Assembly (NCBI RefSeq): GCF_022811525.1
Contig: NZ_CP063982.1
Span: forward strand, 2,728,001 to 2,792,000
Reading direction: 5' to 3'
Length of the DNA stretch: 64,000 nt
Origin: Orrella daihaiensis
Lineage (GTDB): Bacteria > Pseudomonadota > Gammaproteobacteria > Burkholderiales > Burkholderiaceae_B
Below the pieces are notes generated by a model. It was given only the letters and a program-made list of their open reading frames with translations. It ran no database searches and was not told the DNA's origin. Numbering within the stretch: position 1 is the first letter of the stretch; each line of letters opens with the position of its first letter. The translations under genes and the position numbers were made by a program. This document shows, in pieces, positions 41,775 through 50,083 of the stretch.

Positions 41775-42866
41775 ATGACACAAAACCCGTCGATTCCGCT
41801 GGACCAAATGGTACCCGTCACCATCCTGACCGGTTTTTTAGGGGCGGGTAAAACCACCCTGCTCAAGCGCATCCTGACGGAATTTCACGGCAAACGCATT
41901 GCGGTGATCGAAAACGAATTTGGACCGGAAAGCATCGATAACGATTTGCTCGTGGAGGTTCACGATGAGGAAATTATTGAGCTTTCAAATGGCTGCGTGT
42001 GTTGCACGGTTAGAGGTGACTTACTTAGAACCCTGACTGACCTGCGCCGTCGTCGTGAGGCTGGCGAACTGAACTTTGAACGCGTCATTATCGAAACCAC
42101 TGGCATGGCCAATCCTGGTCCGGTCTGCCAGACGTTCTTTATGGATGATGATGTAGCCGAGTATTTCCGCCTAGATAGTGTCATTACCCTCGTCGATGCA
42201 AAACATGGCATGCAGACGCTCGACAAGCAAGAGGAAGCTCAGAAACAAGTCGGGTTTGCCGACCGTATCCTGGTCTCCAAGCGTGACCTGGTGACCGATC
42301 AAGAGTTTGATGTGCTCAGAAAGCGTCTGGTTCACATGAATCCTCGCGCACCGATTGAAGTGGTTAACTTTGGCGAAGTTGACCTAGCCAAAGTGATCGA
42401 TATCAGTGGATTTAACCTTAACTCCATTCTGGATATAGATCCTGAGTTCCTGGCAGATACTCACCCGGATGCCAAGCATGATCATGATCATGACCATCAC
42501 CACGCCCATGATCATCACCACCATCACGGCCACGACCACGGACATCATCACCACCACGCCCATCAGGACGAGATCGGTGCCTTCGTGTTCAAAGCAGACA
42601 AGCCGTTCGATCCTGAGCGCCTCGAGGAATTCCTAGGTGGGGTTGTTCAGGTATACGGACCCGATTTATTGCGTTATAAGGGCATCCTCTACATGAAAGG
42701 CATTGATCGGCGCATGCTGTTTCAAGGCGTACACATGTTGATGGGGGCGGAGCCTGGCAAGCCCTGGGCACCAAAAGAGAAAAAAGCCACCAAGATGGTA
42801 TTTATTGGTCGCAAGCTACCGCAAGAGATTCTGACCAAGGGTCTTGAGCAGTGTCTGGCGACATAA
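41775..42866 (+). CDS. CobW/COG0523-family GTPase, probable zinc chaperone
   Basis: A 363-residue G3E GTPase. It has the P-loop TGFLGAGKTTLLKRIL, the metal motif GCVCCTVRGDL (CxCC), the switch segment ETTGMANPGP and the base motif SKRDLVT (SKxD). A long His-rich stretch (about residues 236-272, with over 20 histidines alternating with Asp, Ala and Gly) precedes the CobW C-terminal domain. Homologues of this type (ZigA, YeiR, ZNG1) hand zinc to metalloenzymes in zinc starvation. Position next to zur supports that over a cobalamin role, even though a cobalamin adenosyltransferase lies 2.5 kb downstream. Confidence 0.9.
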   Translation: MTQNPSIPLDQMVPVTILTGFLGAGKTTLLKRILTEFHGKRIAVIENEFGPESIDNDLLVEVHDEEIIELSNGCVCCTVRGDLLRTLTDLRRRREAGELNFERVIIETTGMANPGPVCQTFFMDDDVAEYFRLDSVITLVDAKHGMQTLDKQEEAQKQVGFADRILVSKRDLVTDQEFDVLRKRLVHMNPRAPIEVVNFGEVDLAKVIDISGFNLNSILDIDPEFLADTHPDAKHDHDHDHHHAHDHHHHHGHDHGHHHHHAHQDEIGAFVFKADKPFDPERLEEFLGGVVQVYGPDLLRYKGILYMKGIDRRMLFQGVHMLMGAEPGKPWAPKEKKATKMVFIGRKLPQEILTKGLEQCLAT

Positions 42867-42926
42867 GGGCAGCATCAACGGCAGCATCGACGCATGTTCG
42901 ATAACTGACAGAAACGGAGCAAGTGC

Positions 42927-43388
42927 ATGGCAACCAAGGCGGCACCTAAAAAAACCAAATCGGCCAAGGCTGATAACACCTCCATTCCGACCGAGGCTGA
43001 ATTGCTGAAAATGCCGGAGTCGGAGTATATGAACGCGCGGCAACTCGCATTTTTCAAGCAGCGTTTGCAGCAGCTTGAGGATGAGATTCTGACCAATGCT
43101 GGTGAAACCACTGAACATTTGCGTGAGACGCAATTCGTACCAGACCCAGCCGATCGCGCAACCATTGAAGAGGAGCACGCGCTCGAACTCAGAACACGGG
43201 ATCGTGAACGCAAATTGCTCAAGAAAGTACAGCAGTCACTGGCTCGTATCGAATCAGGCGAGTATGGCTGGTGCGAAGAAACTGGTGAAGCCATCGGCGT
43301 TCCCCGCCTATTGGCACGCCCGACGGCCACGCTATCGCTTGAAGCACAAGAACGACGCGAAATGCGTCAGAAAATGTTCGGCGACTGA
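42927..43388 (+). CDS. dksA: RNA polymerase-binding transcription factor DksA, single-cysteine type
   Basis: A 153-residue DksA. The coiled coil lies around ARQLAFFKQRLQQLEDEIL, and the tip motif with conserved Asp and Ala appears in PDPADRATIEEEHALELR. The C-terminal finger region reads GWCEETGEAIGVPRLLARPTA then TLSLEAQERREM, so only one of the four zinc cysteines of the E. coli protein remains. This is the form seen in alpha- and many betaproteobacteria. It would modulate rRNA and stringent-response promoters with ppGpp. A zinc-free DksA beside zinc genes fits but is probably ancestral. Confidence 0.93.
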   Translation: MATKAAPKKTKSAKADNTSIPTEAELLKMPESEYMNARQLAFFKQRLQQLEDEILTNAGETTEHLRETQFVPDPADRATIEEEHALELRTRDRERKLLKKVQQSLARIESGEYGWCEETGEAIGVPRLLARPTATLSLEAQERREMRQKMFGD

Positions 43389-43410
43389 CGCCAGTACAAG
43401 TAGATACCAC

Positions 43411-43438
43411 CACCAAGTCAGCCGCGCCTGGCTTGGTG
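43411..43438 (+). other. Hairpin in the hslV leader
   Basis: CACCAAGTCAG and CTGGCTTGGTG form an 11-base stem (one G-U) around CCGCGC. No T run follows and hslV starts 19 bases later, so it is more likely a 5' leader structure of hslVU than a dksA terminator. The E. coli hslVU mRNA also has a 5' stem-loop that affects stability. Confidence 0.5.
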
Positions 43439-43457
43439 CAACCCTCCGAAGGTAGTT

Positions 43458-43991
43458 ATGGAACAATTTCACGCGACGACCATCGTATGCGTGCGGCGCG
43501 GCAACCGCGTCGCCATGGGCGGTGACGGACAGGTCACGCTAGGCAACATCGTCATCAAGGGCACTGCCCGCAAAATCCGCCGGCTGTATCACGACAAGGT
43601 ACTCGCCGGTTTCGCCGGGGCGACGGCTGACGCTTTTACCCTGCAAGAACGGTTTGAGGGCAAACTCGAAAAGCATCAAGGTCATTTGATGCGTGCCGCT
43701 GTTGAGCTCTCACGCGACTGGCGCACCGATCGGATCTTGCGCCGACTTGAGGCGATGCTGATCGTCGCTGACCACGAACACACCTTGGTGCTAACCGGCA
43801 ACGGCGATGTACTAGAGCCAGAAAACGGCCTGGCTGCCATTGGCTCTGGGGGCGCTTATGCACAATCTGCTGCCTTGGCGCTGTTAAGACACTCCGAAAT
43901 GCCGCCCGAAGAGATCGTGAAATCGTCACTGACGATTGCTGGCGATCTCTGTATTTACACCAATCAAGAACACATCATTGAAGTCCTGTGA
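43458..43991 (+). CDS. hslV: ATP-dependent protease subunit HslV (ClpQ)
   Basis: Proteasome-like peptidase of 177 residues, forming a double hexamer capped by HslU. The N-terminal propeptide MEQFHA should be removed to expose the nucleophile Thr7 of TTIVCVRRGNRVAMGGDGQVT. Other conserved stretches are KIRRLYHDKVLAGFAGATAD, FTLQERFEGKLE and IGSGGAYAQSAALAL. Length fits the family. hslU follows after 10 bases. A leader hairpin precedes it. Confidence 0.96.
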   Translation: MEQFHATTIVCVRRGNRVAMGGDGQVTLGNIVIKGTARKIRRLYHDKVLAGFAGATADAFTLQERFEGKLEKHQGHLMRAAVELSRDWRTDRILRRLEAMLIVADHEHTLVLTGNGDVLEPENGLAAIGSGGAYAQSAALALLRHSEMPPEEIVKSSLTIAGDLCIYTNQEHIIEVL

Positions 43992-44001
43992 GCGTAGAGC
44001 C

Positions 44002-45333
44002 ATGTCCGCGAACAATATGACCCCAAAAGAAATTGTCTCTGAACTAGACAAACACATCATCGGCCAGCATGCCGCTAAAAAAGCCGTCGCCGTCGCGCTA
44101 CGAAATCGTTGGCGCCGACAGCAGGTTGCCGAACCACTGCGTCACGAAATTCACCCTAAAAACATTCTGATGATCGGACCAACCGGTGTTGGCAAAACTG
44201 AAATCGCCAGACGTCTGGCCAAACTCGCCAATGCCCCCTTTATCAAGATCGAGGCCACCAAATTCACAGAGGTCGGCTATGTCGGCCGTGATGTTGATAC
44301 CATCATTCGTGATCTGGCTGAGATGGCTGTCAAGCAAACCCGTGAGCAAGCCATGAAACGGGTGCAGACACAGGCTGAGGACGCCGCAGAAGACCGCATA
44401 CTTGATGTGCTGATCGCCCCACCGCGAGCAGCAGACGGCTCGCCCATTCGCGAGGAGTCAACCGCAAGACAAACGTTTCGCAAGCGCTTGCGCGAAGGCG
44501 CGCTTGACGACACCGAAATCGAAATTGATGTCAACGCACCCATCCCGCAGATGGACATCCTCGGACCACCCGGGATGGAGGATATGGCTGAACAGCTTAA
44601 GAGCATGTTTGCCGGCCTGTCACACGACAAGAAAAAAACCCGCAAACTAAAGATCAAGGACGCGTTCAAGCAAATTGTCGAAGAAGAGGCAGCCAAACGG
44701 GTCAATGAAGAAAATATCAAGACTGATGCGGTTCGACTAGTTGAACAACACGGCATTGTGTTTCTCGATGAAATCGACAAAATAGCAGCCCGTAATGAAG
44801 GCGGCACTGCTGAGGTTTCACGCCAAGGGGTACAAAGAGATTTGTTGCCACTCGTAGAAGGCACAACGGTCACCACCAAATATGGCATGATCCGTACCGA
44901 CCACGTTCTGTTCATCGCATCCGGTGCGTTTCATTTGTCGCGCCCCTCAGACTTGATTCCTGAACTGCAGGGTCGATTCCCGATTCGGGTAGAGCTCGAT
45001 TCATTGTCAGCTGATGACTTTGTCAAGATCCTGAATGAGACAGATGCCTCTTTGACCAAACAGTACAAGGCGTTATTGCAAACGGAAGAAGTCCACCTTG
45101 ACTTTACCGACGAGGGCATCCGACGTCTGGCTGAGCTGGCATTTGATGTCAACGAACAAACAGAAAATATCGGTGCCCGTCGTCTCTACACCGTCATGGA
45201 GCGCTTACTGGAGGATGTGTCGTTTGATGCCACGTCTCACAGCGGTCAAACCATTGTGATTGATGCAGCCTATGTGAACGACAAGCTGCAAGAAACGGCA
45301 CAAAGTCAGGACCTGGCTCGCTATGTTCTCTAA
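44002..45333 (+). CDS. hslU: ATP-dependent protease ATPase subunit HslU (ClpY)
   Basis: AAA+ unfoldase of 443 residues working with HslV. Landmarks are MTPKEIVSELDKHIIGQHAA, Walker A GPTGVGKTE, the pore motif region KFTEVGYVGRDVD, the large I-domain (about 110-240), Walker B IVFLDEIDKIAA, GAFHLSRPSDLIPELQGRFP and the C-terminal ENIGARRLYTVMERLLEDVS. The ATG at 44002 gives the family start; an upstream start at 43936 would overlap hslV by 56 bases. Both genes are expected to be heat-shock induced, though no heat-shock promoter was identified by eye. Confidence 0.97.
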   Translation: MSANNMTPKEIVSELDKHIIGQHAAKKAVAVALRNRWRRQQVAEPLRHEIHPKNILMIGPTGVGKTEIARRLAKLANAPFIKIEATKFTEVGYVGRDVDTIIRDLAEMAVKQTREQAMKRVQTQAEDAAEDRILDVLIAPPRAADGSPIREESTARQTFRKRLREGALDDTEIEIDVNAPIPQMDILGPPGMEDMAEQLKSMFAGLSHDKKKTRKLKIKDAFKQIVEEEAAKRVNEENIKTDAVRLVEQHGIVFLDEIDKIAARNEGGTAEVSRQGVQRDLLPLVEGTTVTTKYGMIRTDHVLFIASGAFHLSRPSDLIPELQGRFPIRVELDSLSADDFVKILNETDASLTKQYKALLQTEEVHLDFTDEGIRRLAELAFDVNEQTENIGARRLYTVMERLLEDVSFDATSHSGQTIVIDAAYVNDKLQETAQSQDLARYVL

Positions 45334-45348
45334 AAAAAGGAGCACCTG

Positions 45349-45930
45349 ATGCCTGATAGACTAACCATCATCACCACTCGAACGGGTGACGAAGGTGTCA
45401 CTAGCCTGGCAGATGGGTCGCGTGTATCAAAGACGCATCCGCGGGTTACTGCGCTTGGTGATGTCGATGAGCTGAACAGTCAGCTAGGACTGTTATTAGC
45501 CCAAATGGCCGAGGTACCACACAATGAACACTTGAAACCGCTCAGTAAGGCCCTGAAACCCGTACAGCATGCATTATTTGATATAGGCAGTGAACTGGCG
45601 ATTCCGGGCTACAGCCAACTCAAACCCGAGCAACTCGCCCACCTGGACAAGGAATCTGAAGCGTTAAACAGCAAGCTCCCAAGTCTGAAGGAATTCATCT
45701 TGCCAGGTGGCTCGGTGCTATCAGCCCAAGCGCACATCGTTCGAAGCGTATGTCGCCGGGCTGAACGCTCGGTCGTAGCCATGCATCAGGCTGAATTAAA
45801 TGACGGTGACCCAGACAAGCTACTTGCCCAACGTTATTTAAATCGCTTGTCAGATCTGATGTTCAACATAGCTCGATCGATCAATCAAGCACTCGGCGAA
45901 CCCGATGTGTTTTGGAATAAAACTGGTTGA
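45349..45930 (+). CDS. Cob(I)yrinic acid a,c-diamide adenosyltransferase (PduO/MMAB type)
   Basis: A 193-residue PduO-type ATP:corrinoid adenosyltransferase making adenosylcobalamin. The ATP-binding N-terminus is TRTGDEGVTSLADGSRVSK, followed by ALGDVDELNSQLGLLL and the C-terminal helix SVCRRAERSVVAMHQ with YLNRLSDLMFNIARSIN. It follows hslU by 15 bases, with a good ribosome site (AAGGAG), and its stop is 7 bases from the convergent lipA stop. No other B12 gene lies near, so it probably serves B12 enzymes elsewhere in the genome. Confidence 0.93.
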   Translation: MPDRLTIITTRTGDEGVTSLADGSRVSKTHPRVTALGDVDELNSQLGLLLAQMAEVPHNEHLKPLSKALKPVQHALFDIGSELAIPGYSQLKPEQLAHLDKESEALNSKLPSLKEFILPGGSVLSAQAHIVRSVCRRAERSVVAMHQAELNDGDPDKLLAQRYLNRLSDLMFNIARSINQALGEPDVFWNKTG

Positions 45931-45937
45931 TACAACA

Positions 45938-46897
45938 TCAAGCCGTCACGCCAGCCTTGTGCGCCTGTTCATCAGCATGATATGAAGAACGCACCATGGC
46001 ACCGACGGCTGCATGGGTAAATCCCATGGCGTAGGCCTCGCGCTCAAACATCGCAAACGTGTCCGGATGCACGTAGCGCAGCACCGGCAAATGATGTGCC
46101 GAGGGCTGCAAATACTGACCGATGGTCAACATATCCACATCATGCGCACGCATGTCACGCATGACCTCAAGGATTTCCTCATCGGTTTCACCAAGACCCA
46201 CCATCAAACCTGATTTGGTTGGTACCCCAGGGCAACGTTCTTTAAAGTCTTTGAGCAGTTTGAGTGAATGACCGTAGTCGGATCCAGGCCGAGCCTGCTT
46301 ATATAGACGTGGGACCGTTTCCAGATTGTGATTCATGACATCGGGCGGCGCCAAGTCAAATATGCCCAAGGCGCGCTCAAGACGGCCTCTGAAGTCCGGC
46401 ACCAAAACTTCGATCTTGGTGTTCGGGGATAAACGCCTGACTTGCTCAATGCATTCCACAAAATGGGCTGCCCCGCCATCGCGCAGATCATCACGATCCA
46501 CAGAAGTGATCACCACATAATTAAGCTTCATGGCAGCAATCGTTTTAGCTAAATTAATGGGCTCATCCTGATCTAGGGGGTCCGGGCGTCCATGACCGAC
46601 GTCACAGAACGGGCAACGGCGAGTGCACTTGTCCCCCATGATCATAAACGTGGCTGTGCCCTTGCCGAAACACTCACCGATATTGGGACAAGAAGCCTCT
46701 TCGCAAACCGTGTAGAGATTGTGCTCGCGAAGAATCCGTTTGATGTCATAGAACCGGGAACCTGCCGGTGCTGTTTTTACACGGATCCATTCAGGCTTTT
46801 TCAGGCGCTCTGCCGGCACGATCTTGATCGGAATACGCGCGGTCTTGGCCTCTGACTTTTGTTTGGCAGTTGGATCGTAGGTCGGTGCACTCGACAT
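45938..46897 (-). CDS. lipA: Lipoyl synthase
   Basis: Radical SAM enzyme of 319 residues inserting two sulfurs into octanoyl-protein. It has both iron-sulfur cluster motifs: the auxiliary CEEASCPNIGECF set and the radical-SAM CTRRCPFCDVGHG (CxxxCxxC), then VVITSVDRDDLRDGGAAHFV and the C-terminal RSSYHADEQ with the arginine-serine-serine ligand motif. Length is normal. It follows lipB on the minus strand across a 62-base space with two small hairpins; the two are likely cotranscribed. Confidence 0.97.
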   Translation of the reverse strand: MSSAPTYDPTAKQKSEAKTARIPIKIVPAERLKKPEWIRVKTAPAGSRFYDIKRILREHNLYTVCEEASCPNIGECFGKGTATFMIMGDKCTRRCPFCDVGHGRPDPLDQDEPINLAKTIAAMKLNYVVITSVDRDDLRDGGAAHFVECIEQVRRLSPNTKIEVLVPDFRGRLERALGIFDLAPPDVMNHNLETVPRLYKQARPGSDYGHSLKLLKDFKERCPGVPTKSGLMVGLGETDEEILEVMRDMRAHDVDMLTIGQYLQPSAHHLPVLRYVHPDTFAMFEREAYAMGFTHAAVGAMVRSSYHADEQAHKAGVTA

Positions 46898-46959
46898 GGT
46901 CAGTCCTGATAAGTCTTGGCAGGGCGAATGATTAAGCCCTAAGGGAGAACCCTAAAACA

Positions 46960-47616
46960 TCATTCTACTCGCAGACGGCATTCAGAAATGATTTTCCCTG
47001 CCAAGGTCACGGCTACAGATTCCCAGGCCGCTTTGACGCCTGAGCTGGCCATGCTGATCGTTTTTAGGCCCTCGTAGCCGCAAGGATTGATGCCTTCAAA
47101 GGGTGTCAAATCCATATCGACGTTAAGCGCAACCCCATGATAGGTGCAACCTTTTCTGACCTTGATACCGAGCGCAGCAATCTTGGCAAGCTCGCCATCG
47201 TCTTGTGCAAGATAAACGCCCGGCGCACCAGGCTTGCGGCAGGCCTGAGTCAAACCAAACTCAGCCAAGGTCATGATCACGGCCTGCTCCAGAGCTTGAA
47301 CCATAGCTCGTATTGTCAGACCGGTACGTTTTAGGTCTGCCAACACATACACCACCACCTGACCTGGCCCATGGTAGGTAACCTGACCCCCACGATCAGA
47401 CTTGATAACGGGGATATGCCGAGGATGAAGCACATGCTCTGGCTTGCCAGCTTGTCCGAGCGTGTACACCGGACTGTGTTCAACTAACCAAAGCTGATCC
47501 AAGGTATCCGGTGCGCGATTCTCGGTAAATGCCTGCATCGCTTGCCAAGACTCAACATAGGATGCCAAATCTGGCCAGCGCCTTACCCCGGCAAGCTCAG
47601 TGGCAATCAGGTCCAC
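46960..47616 (-). CDS. lipB: Octanoyltransferase LipB
   Basis: Transferase of 218 residues moving octanoate from acyl carrier protein to lipoyl domains. Conserved parts are LWLVEHSPVYTLGQAG, KSDRGGQVTYHGPGQ, VYVLADLKRTGLTIR, the lysine/glycine segment IAALGIKVRKGCTYHGVALN and the catalytic cysteine in INPCGYEGL. The GTG start at 47616 shares a base with the stop of the ybeD-like gene (TAGTG), so translation is coupled. Order ybeD-lipB-lipA is as in enteric bacteria. Confidence 0.95.
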   Translation of the reverse strand: MDLIATELAGVRRWPDLASYVESWQAMQAFTENRAPDTLDQLWLVEHSPVYTLGQAGKPEHVLHPRHIPVIKSDRGGQVTYHGPGQVVVYVLADLKRTGLTIRAMVQALEQAVIMTLAEFGLTQACRKPGAPGVYLAQDDGELAKIAALGIKVRKGCTYHGVALNVDMDLTPFEGINPCGYEGLKTISMASSGVKAAWESVAVTLAGKIISECRLRVE

Positions 47617-47900
47617 TAGAGCACCACTGACACCAGCGGATGTCCATGCAAAGCCCGATAAAGACTATCGAGCTGTTCGCGTGACGTGGCTCTGACCGTG
47701 AACGTTAGCCCCACATAGTTGCCTTTGGCACTCATTCTGATTTCAACCGTTGCGGGGTCAAACTCTGGATCGTGAGTCTGCACCACTTCGGCTAGCGCCT
47801 GGGCTAGATTGGGATCTTGCTTGCCCATGACCTTGATCGGGAAGTCACAGGGATAATCAATCAACGATGTCTTATGTGAACCATTGTTCTGCTCGGTCAT
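47616..47900 (-). CDS. DUF493 / YbeD family protein
   Basis: A 94-residue alpha-beta protein of the YbeD family. Key parts are SLIDYPCDFPIKVMG, FDPATVEIRMSAKGNYVGLT and the end SREQLDSLYRALHGHPLVSV. The fold resembles ACT-like regulatory domains. Function is unknown, but it lies between dacA and lipB in many proteobacteria. The ATG at 47900 overlaps the end of the aminotransferase gene by four bases; an earlier in-frame codon at 47936 would add 12 unlike residues. Confidence 0.88.
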   Translation of the reverse strand: MTEQNNGSHKTSLIDYPCDFPIKVMGKQDPNLAQALAEVVQTHDPEFDPATVEIRMSAKGNYVGLTFTVRATSREQLDSLYRALHGHPLVSVVL

Positions 47901-48796
47901 GAAGACACCTCCAGACCACGTAGGGCAGACAAGCAATCGTCGTAGGCCTGACGTAGACGCCCATATACCGGTCCGGGCTTTCCTTGACCGATGGGCTTGC
48001 CATCGAGTTCAACCACCGGCAAAACCTCCCGCGTGGCTGAGGACACCATTAGTTCATCAGCTCTGATGACCCGGTCGCGCGACACAGGCTCAAGCACAAA
48101 GTCCAGGCCACAGCGCTCGCAAAGCTCCTGAAACAGGCCGTAACGGATACCTTCTAGCACTCGATTGTCTTTGGGAGCGCCGTATACCTTGCCACCCTCA
48201 ACCATCCAGACGTTACAAGCAGCCCCTTCGGTCAAGATATCGCTGCGAAACTGGATCACCTCATCCACACCGGCTTTGATAGCAGCCTGCTTTGCCAACA
48301 CATTGCCAAGCAAGGAAACCGACTTGATGTCGCAATGTAACCAGCGCATGTCCTCCATGCTGACTGCCCTAACGCCCTGACTTCTTAACGAATCGCCCGG
48401 TGGTGTCATGGGGGCAACCATTGCAAACACCGTGGGTTTGACTGGTGGATTGGGGAACGCGTGATCACGTTTAGCCACACCTCGCGTGACCTGAATGTAG
48501 ACCATGGCGTGATCACGCTTGGGTTGAGCCGCAAGCAAGTCAACGATGAGGTGTTGCCACTGCTCTCGCGTGAACGGCTGTGCAATTTCGATCTTGGCCA
48601 AACTACGATCAAGACGATCGAGATGCTCTTGCATGCGAAATGGTTGCTGCCAGTAGACTGGCACCACCTCGTATATGCCATCCCCAAAAATAAAGCCTCG
48701 ATCCAGCACTGAAATCCCAGCCTTTGAAAGCGGCACATGATCGCCATTCACATAGACGATGGGATCGCCGTCAACGCCTTGAATTGCCTCAAACAT
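47897..48796 (-). CDS. D-amino acid aminotransferase (class IV PLP)
   Basis: A 299-residue fold-type IV aminotransferase, most like D-alanine aminotransferase (Dat). It shows the start VYVNGDHVPLSKAGISVLDR, GFIFGDGIYEVVPVYW, the PLP lysine in HCDIKSVSLLGNVLAKQAA, and EGAACNVWMVEGG with VLEGIRYGL. It would supply D-glutamate or D-alanine for cell wall. The gene sits between dacA and ybeD, which are adjacent in E. coli, and overlaps ybeD by four bases. Branched-chain or aminodeoxychorismate activity is a less likely option. Confidence 0.87.
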   Translation of the reverse strand: MFEAIQGVDGDPIVYVNGDHVPLSKAGISVLDRGFIFGDGIYEVVPVYWQQPFRMQEHLDRLDRSLAKIEIAQPFTREQWQHLIVDLLAAQPKRDHAMVYIQVTRGVAKRDHAFPNPPVKPTVFAMVAPMTPPGDSLRSQGVRAVSMEDMRWLHCDIKSVSLLGNVLAKQAAIKAGVDEVIQFRSDILTEGAACNVWMVEGGKVYGAPKDNRVLEGIRYGLFQELCERCGLDFVLEPVSRDRVIRADELMVSSATREVLPVVELDGKPIGQGKPGPVYGRLRQAYDDCLSALRGLEVSS

Positions 48797-48830
48797 GCTT
48801 GGTTCTATCCTTGTGAGTCACTGCTGGCTG

Positions 48831-50039
48831 TCACTGCAGCCAGAGCTTAAGTTGGTCAATCGCTCTACCCAAAAACCCGGCCTGCTCAACCGGTGTTAGT
48901 ACATCAAGCGGCAGAGTTCGTAGCGGCTTGTCATCTAACGTCAAGGTCAAAGTGCCAACACGCTGGCCCGCCTGTAACGGCGCCAACAGCGGGTCTGGGC
49001 GCTGGGTGACCATCTTGACATCACCGGTCTTGCCACGTGGAATGGTCAACCAGATCGCACTCGTGGTCCCGAGGTTTGCAGTTTCTGTCGTACCTTCCCA
49101 AACGCGTGCCTGAACAGCTGCCTTGCCAGCATCAACGAGTTTGACCGTATCAAAATTCTGAAATGCCCAGTTCAAGAGTTTCAAACTTTCCTCGGCACGG
49201 GTGGACTCACTTTCAGCACCCACGAGCACGCTAATCACCCTGCGCTCGCCACGCTGCGCCGTCGAGATCAGGCAGTAGCCCGCGGCCTCGGTGTGACCTG
49301 TTTTCATGCCATCGACCGATGGGTCGGCCCAAAGCAGACGGTTGCGGTTGGCTTGTTTGATGTTGTTGTAGGTGTACTCACGCTGTGAGTACACCTGATA
49401 CTTGTCGGGATGATCGGCAATCATACGCTGCGCCAGGATAGCCAGATCACGCACTGTTGTGATGTGCTGTGGATCAGGCAGACCACTGGCGTTTTTAAAC
49501 GTCGTATCAGTCATGCCAAGCGCACGCGCTTTTTCTGTCATTTGCTGGGCAAAGGCCTCTTCCGTGCCCGCCAAGGTTTCAGCAATCGCTACTGACGCGT
49601 CATTGCCTGATTGCACCACAATGCCCTGAATAATCTCATCCACTGTCACTGGCTTACGTGGCTCAATGAACATCCGAGAACCAGGCGTCTTCCAGGCTTT
49701 TTCTGAAACCGGCACCTGCTGCTCACGGGTAATGCGGTTTTCTTTCAATGCATCGAAGGTCATGTAGACCGTCATGATCTTGGTCAGTGAGGCCGGCTCC
49801 ACCGATTGCTCAGGGTTTTGCGCGGCAATGGTCTGACCCGTGACGGCATCAACGAGAATCCAGGCACGAGCAGCCACCACGGGCTTGGCAATGGTTGAAA
49901 CTGCCGAGACTTCAGCCAACGGCGCGCTGACAGAGACTGCAGTCGATTGCTGCGCTGCCTGAGAGAACGCTTGCAAGGGCAGGCTCGCCATCACCACAGC
50001 TGCCACCAGAATGCGCCACTTTGAAGCCTCTACCATCAT
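48831..50039 (-). CDS. dacA: D-alanyl-D-alanine carboxypeptidase (penicillin-binding protein 5/6 type)
   Basis: Serine carboxypeptidase of about 402 residues trimming the terminal D-Ala of peptidoglycan stems. A signal peptide is followed by the active-site SLTK (near residue 84), SGN in VQSGNDASVAIAE and KTGHTEAAGYC. A C-terminal beta domain and an amphipathic helix (LGRAIDQLKLWLQ) anchor it to the inner membrane. The ATG at 50039 is preferred because AGAGGAA lies 8 bases upstream; in-frame TTG at 50045 is also possible. Gene context with dat and lipAB is typical of the Alcaligenaceae. Confidence 0.95.
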   Translation of the reverse strand: MMVEASKWRILVAAVVMASLPLQAFSQAAQQSTAVSVSAPLAEVSAVSTIAKPVVAARAWILVDAVTGQTIAAQNPEQSVEPASLTKIMTVYMTFDALKENRITREQQVPVSEKAWKTPGSRMFIEPRKPVTVDEIIQGIVVQSGNDASVAIAETLAGTEEAFAQQMTEKARALGMTDTTFKNASGLPDPQHITTVRDLAILAQRMIADHPDKYQVYSQREYTYNNIKQANRNRLLWADPSVDGMKTGHTEAAGYCLISTAQRGERRVISVLVGAESESTRAEESLKLLNWAFQNFDTVKLVDAGKAAVQARVWEGTTETANLGTTSAIWLTIPRGKTGDVKMVTQRPDPLLAPLQAGQRVGTLTLTLDDKPLRTLPLDVLTPVEQAGFLGRAIDQLKLWLQ

Positions 50040-50083
50040 CAGCAATTTCCTCTTGTTAATTAATGAAATGACAAACCGTCATC

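Noticed and set aside
44277..44915. 212-codon minus-strand frame inside hslU
   Set aside because: Ser/Arg-rich shadow of hslU codons with no family features.
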